DNA from: Neofusicoccum parvum | Taxonomy: Eukaryota > Ascomycota > Dothideomycetes > Botryosphaeriales > Botryosphaeriaceae | Direction of reading: 5' to 3' | Assembly: GCA_020912385.1 (NCBI GenBank) | Contig: CP087209.1 | Span: 1,984,001-2,048,000 of the forward strand | Length of the DNA: 64,000 nt | Shown: piece after piece, positions 45,055-55,209 of the stretch | Numbering within the stretch: position 1 is the first letter of the stretch | How the letters are laid out: each line of letters opens with the position of its first letter | Made by a program: the position numbers and the translations under genes | Notes under the pieces: generated by a model | What the model was told of the DNA's origin: nothing | The model's input: only the letters and a program-made list of their open reading frames with translations | Database searches by the model: none

Positions 45055-46521
45055 TTATGCCGACGTTGCCATTGGCTCCGCGAAACGCGGCTGTTCTGAC
45101 AGCGGGTCTGCCTCGTCGAACACAATGGGGATCTTGCTCGGGTCGTTCCTGCGCATGATGCCCTCCACGGGGCCCAACAATCTCTGGAATCCGTCCTTGC
45201 CGAGCGTCGCGACCTTGATCTCCCTCGTGCTGACGACAGACGCAGCACGGGGAGCGTCGTTGAGCAGGGCCAGCTCGCCGAAGTAGTCGCCCTTTGAATA
45301 ACGCTTGACAGGCTTGTCGATGCCGCGCTTGTAGACCTCGGCCTCGCCAGTCTCAAGAATGTAAAACGACTCGCCCACATCGCCCTCCTGTATGATGGTC
45401 GTACCGGCGGGGTACTTCTTCGTCTCGAGAGCGTCGGCAATCTTGGAGCGTTCGTACGGCGTGAGGGAGGAGAGGAGCGGGACTTCCTCGAGGAAGCCCT
45501 CGTACATGCGCCTCCGCTGGAAGGCGCTGTCCATCAAGATACGGCGGAACGTGACACGGTCGAGGGCCCACAGCGTCGAGGGCTGGGAGGAGATCACGGT
45601 GGCGGCACGGGGCGCGTTGTACATGAGGGCGAGCTCGCCGAAGGAGGCGCCGGGACCGGCGCTGCCAACCTTGCTGCCAATGCCATCGGGGCCAGCCTCA
45701 AGCTTGCCGCTGTTGTTGACGTAGTAGTCGAAGTGGCCCGACTCAACAACGTAGAAGTAGTCGCCGACGTCTCCCTGCACGATGACCTTGATGCCCTTTG
45801 TCGGGATGGGCTTCTCCTGCAGAGCGCCCAGGACCTGCGAGGTCTGCTCGTCGTCGAGGTGTGAGAAGAGGAAGTTGCCGGCAACGGCGTGTCGCAGGCG
45901 TTGCTGCTGGTCGGCGGTCTTGGCGTGATAAGGCGGCGACCAGTTCTCGTGCAGGGCGGAGGTGGGGTTGAGCGACTCGGCGGAGACGGAGGTGCGGCGA
46001 CCTAGGTTGTAGTTGTTCGGGAAGCTCTGGTTCTCCATTGCCGAGAAGCCGGAGTTGGAGGGGGTTGGGCTGGTGGACATCATGAAGCCGCCGAAGTTGC
46101 TGCCGAAGTTGTTGCCGAAGTTGCCAAAGTTGCCAAACGAGCCCGAGTCCTGCTGCACGGCGGTGGGGCCCTGGTCCATGTTGCTGTTGATGGAGCGGGG
46201 GAATGATGAGGCAGTGGGCGAGGCCACGAGGTCGTTCTCGTCCTCCTCCTCAACGCTCTGCATGCCCAGCGGGGTGCTGGAGCGGGCGGGCGAGGTGCTT
46301 CTGAAGGGATTGCTGCCGGGGAAGCTGCTCTCCGCGGTAAGACCTCCGCCGAGTTTGGCGCGCGCAGAATGCTCCTGGCTCAGCAGGAACTCGGCGCGCT
46401 GCGACTCGAGGCGGCGCAGGAAGAAGTTGGCGCAAAACTGCAGGATGTCCTGTGGCTGGTGCTTGAGCACTTCGCGGTCGAGCGCGGTGATCTCGTTGGA
46501 GTAGTCGGGTGGCAGCGACAT
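45055..46521 (-). CDS. pkaR: cAMP-dependent protein kinase regulatory subunit
   Basis: A 488-residue single-exon gene. It binds and inhibits the PKA catalytic subunit until cAMP releases it. Residues about 10-50 form the dimerisation/docking helices (HQPQDILQFCANFFLRRLES). A disordered linker contains an FGNFGNFGNNFGSNFGGF Phe/Gly repeat (about 129-146). The inhibitor sequence GRRTSVSA is at 174-181; its Ser is a phosphorylatable P-site, as in type II subunits. Two cyclic-nucleotide-binding domains follow, each with a phosphate-binding cassette: FGELALMYNAPRAAT (about 294-308) and FGELALLNDAPRAAS (about 420). Both cassettes keep the Glu and Arg that bind cAMP, so both sites should be functional. 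The linker makes it longer than yeast Bcy1 (416). The leader or promoter region upstream is unusually long. Confidence 0.95.
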   Translation of the reverse strand: MSLPPDYSNEITALDREVLKHQPQDILQFCANFFLRRLESQRAEFLLSQEHSARAKLGGGLTAESSFPGSNPFRSTSPARSSTPLGMQSVEEEDENDLVASPTASSFPRSINSNMDQGPTAVQQDSGSFGNFGNFGNNFGSNFGGFMMSTSPTPSNSGFSAMENQSFPNNYNLGRRTSVSAESLNPTSALHENWSPPYHAKTADQQQRLRHAVAGNFLFSHLDDEQTSQVLGALQEKPIPTKGIKVIVQGDVGDYFYVVESGHFDYYVNNSGKLEAGPDGIGSKVGSAGPGASFGELALMYNAPRAATVISSQPSTLWALDRVTFRRILMDSAFQRRRMYEGFLEEVPLLSSLTPYERSKIADALETKKYPAGTTIIQEGDVGESFYILETGEAEVYKRGIDKPVKRYSKGDYFGELALLNDAPRAASVVSTREIKVATLGKDGFQRLLGPVEGIMRRNDPSKIPIVFDEADPLSEQPRFAEPMATSA

Positions 46522-49260
46522 TGACGTGGTCGTGGGCGGGCGGGCGTGGTCGACGGGAAGAGAGGGGTCGCTGCTGCTGGGGCCAGGGTTGAGGTGGTGC
46601 TTGGGCTTTGACGTAAGGTAACTCAGCTGCGGCCAATCGTGGGGCGCCCGGCGGGCAGAGGGCGGGAGGCGGCAGAGAGCGTGGCGGGCGGATGCGAGGC
46701 CGGAGGGGTGGGAGAGGCAGCGCTGTGGACAGGCGAGGGCGACGAGAGCAGGCGTGGCAGGGTCAGGTCAGGATGGGAGCGATGGGAGTGATGGGGGAGA
46801 GCGGGCGCGCGATGAACAAAAGCAGCGCAAGCCCAGGGCAGCAGCGATCTGAGCGCGGGCCGGGGTGCTGGTGAGCGCACGCACGAGGCCCGGGACGCGG
46901 TTCTTGAGCGCTGATTGATGAGCGGCTTAGGCGCAATCGCAGAATAATGACACGGCGGCCAGAGCTGTCGCGGCGCGCGGCGACAGAGGCTCCGCGTGAA
47001 AGGGGCGGCTTCGCAGCAGCTGGGAGCGGCAGGCGCTGGCCTGGGCAGGCAGGGCGCGTGCGGGGCTTTGCGCACGCAGCGCCTTCTGCGGGCTTCTGGT
47101 TGTCTTCGAGAAGACGCCGGCGAACAACTTTATCACGCCGCCGAATGCACGACAGACCGGCGATTCGTGCAAGGCAGGCCTCCTGAAGCCTCGCGTTGCA
47201 GCTGCCCCTGTCTGCTCCTGAACCACCACCCTCTCCCGCTAGCTTCCGCCGGTCGGACAGCGCGGTGTCCATAGCTTTCTGCAGCCCTCCAGCCAGAGCG
47301 AGCCAGGCGGACGGCCGCAACCACGCGCCTCCCCGCGCGGCCTCGCGCCTGCTGCTGCTGCCGCTGCTGCTGCTGCTGCGACGCCGCCGGTGACTCACCC
47401 AGCGCGGCCAGCCAGCCGCCAGCCGCCAGCCGCCGCCCGCCAGCGAGCCCGCGCCGCCCGCCTGCGCTGGGGCACGCGCCCGTCTCAGCCGCGCTTGCGG
47501 CCGCCGGCGAACGCGCCCAGCTCTTTGTGCTCGCCCAGGGCTGTCTCGCGCGCCCGCTCCTGGCGCCGCCGCTTGCGGCCATGGGCCAGGGCCGCGCTGG
47601 GACGCCGTCGACGCCTTGCGCTGAGACGAGCCGTACCAGACGGTGCGGTGAGGTCACCCGCGGCGCCGTTGTCTTCGGCCCCGGAGACACACGCCCAGCA
47701 CCGCTGGAGCTTGCGGTGCGGGCGGGCTGCGGCTGCCGAGCTGTGCTGCTGCTTCTGGCCGCGCCGCCAGCCATTGACGCCGCGCTGCGCACACGGCGCC
47801 GTCGAGACGCAGCCCCGAGACAGCAACGGCGCTGGCAGCCTGCCGCCTGTCTCGCCCGCGGTGAGCTGTTTCTTCGTTCCTGGCACCGCAGCAAAAGTTT
47901 GTCCCGCCTTCTGCGTCTGCTAGTCATGTCGTGATAGCCGTGATCCACCTTAGCCGACCTTGCGGACCCACTGTGATTGGAGCCCCCTCCGCGCACATCC
48001 GTCCGCCGCAGCTTTATCGATGTGTCGAAAGGGAGATCACGATTCGGAGCTCGAGCTTCGTCTCCACCGGCAAACCATATTTGGCTGCTCCCAGCAGGCT
48101 CCGCGTGAAAGGAAGGGTGGCCGCCCATTGTCCGACCTGGCTGCGGCGCCCTTGGCTCACGCCGTTTCACCCGGGCCGGGCACACATGCTGGGACTGGGG
48201 GAGTCTTTCTTTCCAAATTTACGTCACGGCCGCGAGATCTACGCCGGGCCCGTACTGTGATGGTGCCCAACGCAGTGCAATCCAAGGACAAGCGGTCCCC
48301 CGTCTCTGATCGCCTCTGCAGCGAGCTGGCAGAACCCTCGCCTGCTCGTCGATCAGCAACGGTTCGCCCGCTCCGCCTGCTCGTTGGCTGCAGCCCGTCT
48401 CGGCCGGCTGCCCTTCTGCAGATAAGCTTTGTCGGCAGGACCACTCCGAAACGAATCAGCCGCCTGGAGGATACGATCTCAAAGCAAGTCCCAACATGCC
48501 CTGTCCTTGCGCGGCAGCCTACCCAGTGCCCCGGAGCCGGGGAGGGAAGGCCCTTTTCTCCTGGGTTGATTTAATCAAATCCGACGCGGCTCGGCCATGT
48601 TCACGGCTTCCCCGAGCATAAACTGAACAAGGTTTCGGCATTTCATATCTGCTTCGGCCCATTTGGTTCCTGGAAAGCTTCGACAGTGGTTCGCATGGTC
48701 CTCAGCCATGCACAACTCAAATCCTTCGGGCCGTGTGCACACTCGGACAGTTCCCATCCGCGTTACGCTACACTGACGTACTCCCACGTATGCAATCATA
48801 CTTTCCTATTGTCTGACTCCAGCTGGTGTTGATCAGATATCGATGGTGTGCCTCAACCACTCATATTAAAGTTTACGAAGGATCTCCGTATCCTCACAGT
48901 GTCCATAATCTGTGCTTGTATTTGCATCTACACTCGCTCATCTAATTTCCCGCCTCTCGTGAAATGAGATGGCTTGGGAGATGCTTGGTGGTGCTTTGTG
49001 AAGAACAAAGACAGGTACATTTGACAATGGCTACAATGGCTCGGAAGAATCTCAATCGTTTGCCTAGACAAAGGTCACGGCTTTGTTGAAGCCGTCAATT
49101 GAAGCCCTTCCATTTTTAACCACACCAGATGCCAACACCATGCCACCGGCTAACAAGCTGTCCAACTCGCTATCCACTCTTTATAAAGGCACCAGCAGAA
49201 CCACCTCCTACACATGTCCTTTCCTTTCGTGTCCCAGAACACCATTCCCAACACCACACC
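46522..49260. other. 2.7-kb GC-rich divergent intergenic region
   Basis: Lies between the PKA regulatory subunit (-) and the secreted crystallin-like protein (+). It is very GC-rich from 46,600 to 48,500 with many accidental long frames, for example 47133-48185 (-). They have Arg/Ala/Ser composition without any domain. A CTG-rich run lies at 47350-47380. Near 48,590-49,150 composition turns AT-richer towards the next promoter. Confidence 0.5.
49182..49187 (+). promoter_or_regulatory. TATA box of the crystallin-like gene
   Basis: A TATAAA hexamer in a CTTTATAAAGG context lies 74 bp upstream of the start codon. Short-leader TATA promoters of this kind are typical of inducible, highly expressed fungal genes for secreted proteins. 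Confidence 0.6.
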
Positions 49261-49698
49261 ATGCAACTCACAGCCACCCTCATCGCAGCCTTCACCGGCC
49301 TCGCCCTCGCAGCCCCTTCCTTCCCAACCGAGGCCCTCGAGGCCCCGACACCCTACACTAACAACGCCACCGCCGCGGCCGCGGAACCGGCGCACCTTGC
49401 CGAGCGCGCCGTGCCCATCACTGCCACCTACTGCGAGCACAGCCAGCACACGGCCCCCTGCGCGACCTTCGCGTTCAACCAGGGCACGTGCTACGGGATG
49501 CCGCCGTACTGGAACGACAAGATATCGTCACTGTTCATCGAGGAAAGGCTCGACTACTGCGTCGCGTACGCCGACGGCGGGTGCGGCGGCCAGCAGGTCG
49601 TCGTCTCGTGGCCCGGCATCAACAAGCTCGCTGACAAGGGCATGAATGACAAGATCAGCAGCATCAAGTGCATCAGGTCAAGTAAGAACGGTCCGTAA
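49261..49698 (+). CDS. small secreted beta/gamma-crystallin-like protein
   Basis: A 145-residue single-exon gene. Residues 1-18 are a classical signal peptide (MQLTATLIAAFTGLALAA) followed by a short acidic propeptide-like stretch that ends near ERAVP (about residue 50). The mature part of about 90 residues has six cysteines and two NDKISS hexapeptides (WNDKISSLF near 81, MNDKISSIKC near 127). N/D-N/D-x-x-S/T-S is the calcium-binding signature of beta/gamma-crystallin Greek-key motifs, and two per domain is the normal number. The protein should therefore be a secreted, disulphide-stabilised, calcium-binding single-domain crystallin. Small secreted Cys-rich proteins of this size are common effector or antimicrobial candidates in fungi, but that role is inference only. 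The strong TATA promoter fits high or induced expression. Confidence 0.85.
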   Translation: MQLTATLIAAFTGLALAAPSFPTEALEAPTPYTNNATAAAAEPAHLAERAVPITATYCEHSQHTAPCATFAFNQGTCYGMPPYWNDKISSLFIEERLDYCVAYADGGCGGQQVVVSWPGINKLADKGMNDKISSIKCIRSSKNGP

Positions 49699-49854
49699 GT
49701 TTGAGCGAGAACCATTTCGCCGTTACATGCATTCGTAGATTTTATATATACTGTCTTGGAATTGATTTCCAAACTTCTACTTGATTCGAGATGACAAGGG
49801 TATCTTCTCTCCTGCTTGACAGAACCAGATCAGGTCGTAAATATGCAAGTCCGA

Positions 49855-51842
49855 CTACTCATCTGCATCCTCCTTCCTCGCGGCAATTACCTTCTTATCC
49901 AAGCTCTTACGCTCCAGATAACGTGCGTTGATGACCTCCACAGGCTCCATCCGCTCTTTCTTCATGACCGGCACGTAATGACCCATCAACCTGGGCGCAT
50001 GTCCGCCGTCAAAGAGTCGCGAACTCCTGTTGAAAAGCACCAGTCAGTCCACGTCCACTTCATGAACGACGCAAAGGTCAAAACTCACCTCACCCCCCTC
50101 CCCGTCCTCACCACCACCGGCCCCTCCGCCTCACTCCCGTCCTGCGGCCCCTGCGCCGCCACCAAATCCAGCAGGCTCCCCGCCAAAACCTCGTCGATCC
50201 TTCGCCCGTGCCACACCTCCCACAGCGCCGGGATCAAGCCGCCGTGCCCGAACTTCTCCTCCAGCCCGTTGCCCCCAGTCCCCTTGAACGCCCGCTCGTC
50301 GCCGACGTAGATCCAGTCCAGCGAGTCGGGCTGGCTCTGCTCCGGGTGGCCCTCCGGGTCGGCCGGGAAGACGCAGTCCCACAGCACGAGCGGCGTGTCG
50401 GACGCCATCTCGTACTTCGGCTTGGTCGTGTTGCGCTTGACGTCCAGCAGCTCCCTCACGATCGAGGGCTTCTCGAGGCCCTGGCCGACCAGGAACAGCA
50501 CCGCGACGAGGTGGCGCACCTGGTGCCACAGGAACGCCGAGCCGTGGACGTTGAAGGTGAAGAGACCCGGCCCGTTGTCGTCGTCGACGCTGCTCTCCCC
50601 GCTGCTGCCCGCGACGGCCTTCCCGTCCGCGTCCGCCAGGCCGGGGATCTGGAACGGCGCGGCGGCCGCGTAGCGCGCGAAGCCTGAGCCGCCGTTCCAG
50701 CGGTCGACCGAGGTGTGGAAGATGCGGCGCTCGAAGTTGGAGATCTGCTTGGCCGGGTCGACCTTGCAGAAGTTGCGGAAGTCGTGGTAGCCCTCGAGGT
50801 ACGACGCGGCCTCGCGCATGGCGGCGACGTCGAGCCAGCCCTCGCGCATGCTCCCGCGCGCGCCCCCGTACACCCCCGCGGCGCCGGGCGTGGGCGCGAA
50901 GGCCGGGTTGGTGAAGAAGTACTTGTAGCGGCGCTCCTTGCAGTTGAAGCGGGCCGAGAAGTCGAGCCCGGGGTTGGGGCACCAGGCCAGCATGCGGATG
51001 TCCGGCGGGAGCACGTTGTTCAGCACGCGGCAGTAGGACAGCTCGTCCTTGACGTCGTCGAAGGGCGGCTCCTCCTCGAACTCCTCCGCGTCTTCTGCTG
51101 CCCCTTCGACGCCGGCTGGTCCCGTCTCGACGCCCTCCATAGCTTCTCCCGCCGTGGCTGCGCCGCCTTCGAGCTTCGGCTTCTTCTTGGACTTGGGCTT
51201 CGGCCGGTTGCTACGCACCCGGATGCCGATGACCTGCCCAAAGGCGCTCACGCCCCTATCGGTCCTCCCGCACTTGCTGTACTCGCAGCCCTCCCAGTTG
51301 ATGTCATCCTCGCTCAGGCCAGGCTTGGGCGTCGGCAGGATCAACCGCGTCTTCTTGAGCGCCCTCCACAGCTCCTCCTCGATGGTAGGCAGCGGGGTCG
51401 TGTTGTTGGCGTGGTGCTCGAAGCCATTGTAGTTGCTGCCCAGATACGCGAACTTCAGCGCTATCAGGCGAGTCGTGTACTTGGAGGGGTCGAACGGCTT
51501 GGGCGCGGGGCGGGGCTTCTTCGCAGGCGGCGCAGGAGCACTCGGGGCGGTGGTAGGGCTGGTGTAGGTGGCGTTCTGCGCCGCGAGCTTGTGCTCCAGC
51601 TCCGTCACGCGCGCAAGGCGCTGCTCAATCTCCGCACGGCGGGAGACGAACTGCTCGTCGGTCCAGGCTGCAGTGTCCATGGGCGTGGTGGGCGGGGCGG
51701 GCATGGCGGCGATCCGAGCCGTGCTGCGCGGTCCTGCAATACGGCGCGTCGCTCGTGCGTTCAGGATGCTGGAATTGCTTAAGGGACGCTTGGACGGAGG
51801 GGCGACTGAGTTCTGGACCAAGCGTGCCAGGGCGCGCCGCAT
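49855..51842 (-). CDS. deg1: tRNA pseudouridine synthase PUS3/DEG1 (positions 38/39)
   Basis: Exon 1 is 51842-50089 and exon 2 is 50026-49855; the 62-bp intron (GTGAGT donor, CAACAG acceptor) gives 641 residues. It belongs to the TruA family and isomerises uridine 38/39 in the tRNA anticodon arm. Seen: LIALKFAYLGSNYNGFEHH at the start of the fold; the catalytic Asp in KCGRTDRGVSAFGQV; YKYFF and YLEGYHDFRNFCK; and FLWHQVRHLVAVLFLVGQG. Acidic or low-complexity insertions (for example DAEEFEEEPPFDD) lengthen it beyond yeast Deg1 (442). Two ATGs are possible. The one at 51842 adds 46 residues rich in Arg, Ser and Ala without acidic residues, like a mitochondrial presequence. The one at 51704 lies in a GCCGCCATGC context and begins the family-like N-terminus. 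Both may be used. Confidence 0.92.
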
Positions 51843-53134
51843 GCTCCTCGCGCAGGGCTGAAGGCAAATTGCTCGACGCGCTGCCAGAATAGAAAAAAAT
51901 TGGGATGCGATGACGCCGCGCGGGACCACTTCGGGACCGACAGGGGTCCGCCGGCCATGCACCGCGCTGCTCGCCGTCGCAGGGCTTTGTTTGTTTGGCG
52001 GTGCAATCTATCCAGGCCAGACTCGCTCGTTTCGCATCTCGGTGGTCTGGCCCGGCGATTCAAATGTGCAAGGTGCAGGTTTCACGGTGCCGCTCTCGGC
52101 CGCTGCCCCGGCAGCTCTGCCTACCACGCCTGCCATTCATCGACTTCATTTTGTGCCGCTGCTTGGCCACCAGCACTGTCCTTTTTCACCTGACATCTCG
52201 AGCCAATCTGGTGCTCCTGGAGACGCGCCTCCTTTCCCCTTTACTGTTGCATGAAATTGGCTGTGGTCTTTCACCGCCGCACTACCTCGTGATTCCTGTC
52301 TGTCAAAAGGCTAATATCGGTGATTCCGTCGGAAGGCTAATGCCAGACTAGACGAAGTGCAGCAGCTTTGAAACCGCATTCCCTGTTGCTCCGCATCTCG
52401 GAGAAGGGCTCGTGTAGAAGAACAAGAAACCACGAGAGTTGTAGTCTGGCGGAGCTGGTGCCGTGAAGCAGGCTTACCCTGTGACAAAGCAGACCCCGGG
52501 GTGCTGCATCATGTAGCAGAGTTAGTGAGACCTCTCCGGTTGCCACTGCGCTTACTGCGGGCTTAGAACTAGCCGTGCACGTCAACGAATCTGAAAAATG
52601 CTCCAACATATTGCAGTTCCTGAGAAGTCATGAGATATGTCTCTGAAGCCTTCAGTCGTGATTTGGTATTCTGCCTCACCTGTTGCCAAGGCAAAGATCC
52701 AGAAGCTGACCCTCTAGATCCAGTGGATCAAAGATTTCTTGAGCGAGATACTGTTCTCATTCTTCCAATGCGGTCGAAGCATATTGACCTGTCTTACCCT
52801 TCTCTTCCTGGCAGAGTCCAATCAGCCAGTTCTTCGACGTTCTCTTAGCATGTGGCTCAAAGCGTGAGATCTCCCGCCTGTGCTTGATCTGAGTGTGGAT
52901 CTAGGTGGTCCCAGCGAGCCTTCTTTCGTGGATGGTGGTAGGTTGTCTGGGGTGGCATATTGGGTTAGGACCAGACGCACCCCTCCCTTCTTGTCGGTAT
53001 ACACAGTCAGGGCCTGGATTCGAGGCACTGAGGTGCTATTAAATAGGATTATCTTTGTTATACACAGCATTCGTGGCTTCCAGCCCTCACTCTTGTGCTC
53101 AATTCGGGCCACACTGGTTTGTACATGCCATTGC
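51843..53134. other. intergenic, no gene seen
   Basis: About 1.3 kb from the PUS3 start to the 3' end of the PIG-H gene. Frames on either strand are short, and no splice-linked coding was recognised. Confidence 0.45.
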
Positions 53135-53927
53135 TCAAGATTTAGGCTCATATAAGCATGCTCTCGTACCCCGCCAGACCTCCTCAAGTATCTGACGCTT
53201 CGGAAGAAGATTCTGCCCACAATGGTTAGCCCAAGCCAACTGTCAAAGAGGCAAACGCTCCCAACGTCCTCAGTCGAGGCATCTAAACATACCGGAAAGA
53301 CCACGACCGTATCCTCCTCCCCCTTCACCACGATAGCCAAGTAGAATTTGACCTCGAAGCCCTTGAACGCCTCGTGAATAAAGATATCCTGTATCGACGC
53401 CGTCGGGATAAAGCGCGTGGTCGCGGTCGACAGGTACGTCGGCGACGAGCTCGACGTCTGGACGCCCAGGCCGCGCAGCACGAGCAGCGATTCCTCTGCG
53501 CAGCATGATCAGCATCGGCGCGCCACACCAAACCCCCCCTCAGCACCCTCGTGAACGTACCCGTATACCCCCTCCTCACGACCGCCCACAGCCCCGCCGC
53601 GCCTCCCACCGCCAGCGCCCTCCAATCCACCTGCTCCGCCGCCCACGCCACCACCACGCCCACCCGATTCGTCAGGAACCACCGCTCCCAGCTCTCTTTG
53701 TAGTCATCGTCGCCGTCGTCCAGCGGGAAGAAGCTCCGCCACCGCGTCCAGAGCAGCGCGAGGATGAGGACGCCGAGGGCGAGGCGGACGGCGTGCGAGA
53801 AGTACAGCAGGGCCTTCTTCGGGACGGTGTCGGCGACGGGGCGGGTGGTGACGGTGAAGGAGATGGTGGTCGAGGTCGGGCGCGAGACGTGGAGGTTGGG
53901 CGGGGTGCTGTTGGAGAGGAGGATCAT
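53135..53927 (-). CDS. GPI15: GPI-GlcNAc transferase subunit PIG-H/Gpi15
   Basis: Exons 53927-53561, 53495-53293 and 53212-53135, with introns of 65 and 80 bp; 215 residues. PIG-H is a subunit of the ER enzyme that transfers GlcNAc to phosphatidylinositol, the first step of GPI-anchor synthesis. The N-terminal part has two hydrophobic segments (VRLALGVLILALLW and the segment around VVVAWAAEQ), as in the family hairpin. The conserved PIG-H domain follows: EESLLVLRGLGVQTS, FIPTASIQDIFIHEAF, FYLAIVVKG, VVVFP and, across intron 2, NLLPKRQILEEVWRGTRACL. The last 26-codon exon was found by looking for this conserved tail. Its acceptor (GGGCAG) has a GGCTAACC branch site. Divergent from the Hub1 gene. 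Confidence 0.92.
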
Positions 53928-53929
53928 GA

Positions 53930-53960
<31 letters not shown>

Positions 53961-54359
53961 GGCCGCCGCCTTTGCCGGAGCGCGTTCGACGGCCACCCGA
54001 AAGGCGCAATCGCTTGTGTGTGCGAAAGCGGACGAACGCGTCCTTTGGACTTGTAGAAGGACGTCAGGTAGGAGAAGAAAGCCGTGGTGCTGCGAGCTCG
54101 CGCAACGCAACGCGCGAGAACGGAAGCTCAGCCCTACGGCTCCACCGACGCGCCGGCATCCCTGTCGCTTTTTCCTGCCGCTGACGTCCGAGCTTTCGAA
54201 GCTCTCCGCTCCGCCCTCTGCCCCAGGCCCGACCGCAGCGCAGCGCAGCGCCGCTGCTCTCTCTGCCCAAACACCATCACTCTCCCACACCCCTCTTTTC
54301 CTTACCACCTCAAGCTCTCTCTCTCGGCAGTGAGCGAGCACGCCACGCACCCACCCACA
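53928..54359. promoter_or_regulatory. shared divergent promoter region, PIG-H / Hub1
   Basis: A 432-bp interval between divergent starts. The PIG-H side has an imperfect GCT-repeat run (53929-53967). The Hub1 side ends in a C/T-rich leader with CTCTCTCTCT. Confidence 0.5.
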
Positions 54360-55209
54360 ATGCCCTCGCCCTCGCCCTCCCGCGACCGGGACCGGGACCG
54401 GGGCCGGGACCGCAGTCGCTCGCCCCGCCGCGACCGCCCACGCAAGACCGGTGGCGGCGGCGGCGGAGGAGGAGGAGGTTTCCGCTGGAAAGAGAAGCCG
54501 TCGCGCGCCGTGTTCGAGGAAGAGCGCGAGCGCGAGCAGCGCGGCGACTCGGACCGGCTGCAGCGTGGGTACCGCGCCAACAGGAGCCCGCCCCGACGCC
54601 GGTACGACGACGACAGCAACAACAACAACAGCGAGACCAAGCGCGACGACAGGGACAGGGACTCCCGGCGCCGCAGCCGCAGCCCGCGCGATCGGGAGAG
54701 GAGGGAGCGCAGGCGCGAGGAGAGGAAGCGCGAGGACGACGACGACAGGCTGGGCGTGGCGGACAAGTTTGGAGGCGGCGCCGGAGGAGCGGCCCCGCGC
54801 AGGGAGAAGAAGGAGAAGAAGGCTCAGCCAAAGTTGGCGCCGACCCAAGAGGCCATGATCATTGTCACCGTCAACGACCGCTTGGGTACCAAGGCCCAGA
54901 TTCCGTGCCTGGCGTCTGACCCCGTCAGTAAGTATTCCCTGCACCTCGTAGTTCTGATGGGCGTTGATATTAATGCCTGAGATGCAGAACTGTTCAAAGC
55001 TCAAGTTGCTGCTCGCATCGGTCGTCAGCCGCATGAGATCATGCTGAAGAGGCAAGGAGAGCGCCCTTTCAAGGACCAGCTAACTCTGGAGGACTACGGT
55101 GTCAGCAACGGAGTTCAGCTCGACCTGTAAGTTACTGCCCTATGGGCTCCTAACTCTTTATTGCAGCTTTACTGACTTAATCTTTAGTGAACTCGATACC
55201 GGCGATTAA
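54360..55209 (+). CDS. hub1: ubiquitin-like protein Hub1/UBL5 with RS-rich N-terminal extension
   Basis: Exons 54360-54927, 54988-55126 and 55188-55209, with introns of 60 and 61 bp; 242 residues. The last about 76 residues are a complete Hub1/UBL5 domain: MIIVTVNDRLGTKAQIPCLA, then KLFKAQVAARIGRQPHEI, FKDQLTLEDYGVSNGVQL and the end DTGD. Hub1 is a ubiquitin-like modifier that is not conjugated (no C-terminal diglycine). It binds spliceosome proteins such as Snu66 and aids use of weak splice sites. The first about 165 residues are Arg/Asp/Ser/Glu-rich with RS and RD dipeptides, a ten-Gly run, GFRWKEKPSR, and a Lys-rich linker. Stand-alone Hub1 in yeast and human has 73 residues, so two thirds of this protein is extension. 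The frame is continuous across the first exon, so the extension is translated if the first ATG is used. Confidence 0.9.

Noticed and set aside
47133..48185. 350-codon frame in the GC-rich region upstream of the PKA regulatory subunit
   Set aside because: Arg/Ala/Ser/Pro composition typical of random GC-rich DNA, no domain, and no start context or splice support.
53325..55055. 576-codon frame on the minus strand spanning PIG-H and Hub1
   Set aside because: Its first half is antisense to the RS-rich Hub1 exon, and its last part ignores the PIG-H intron. Only the spliced PIG-H model gives conserved sequence.
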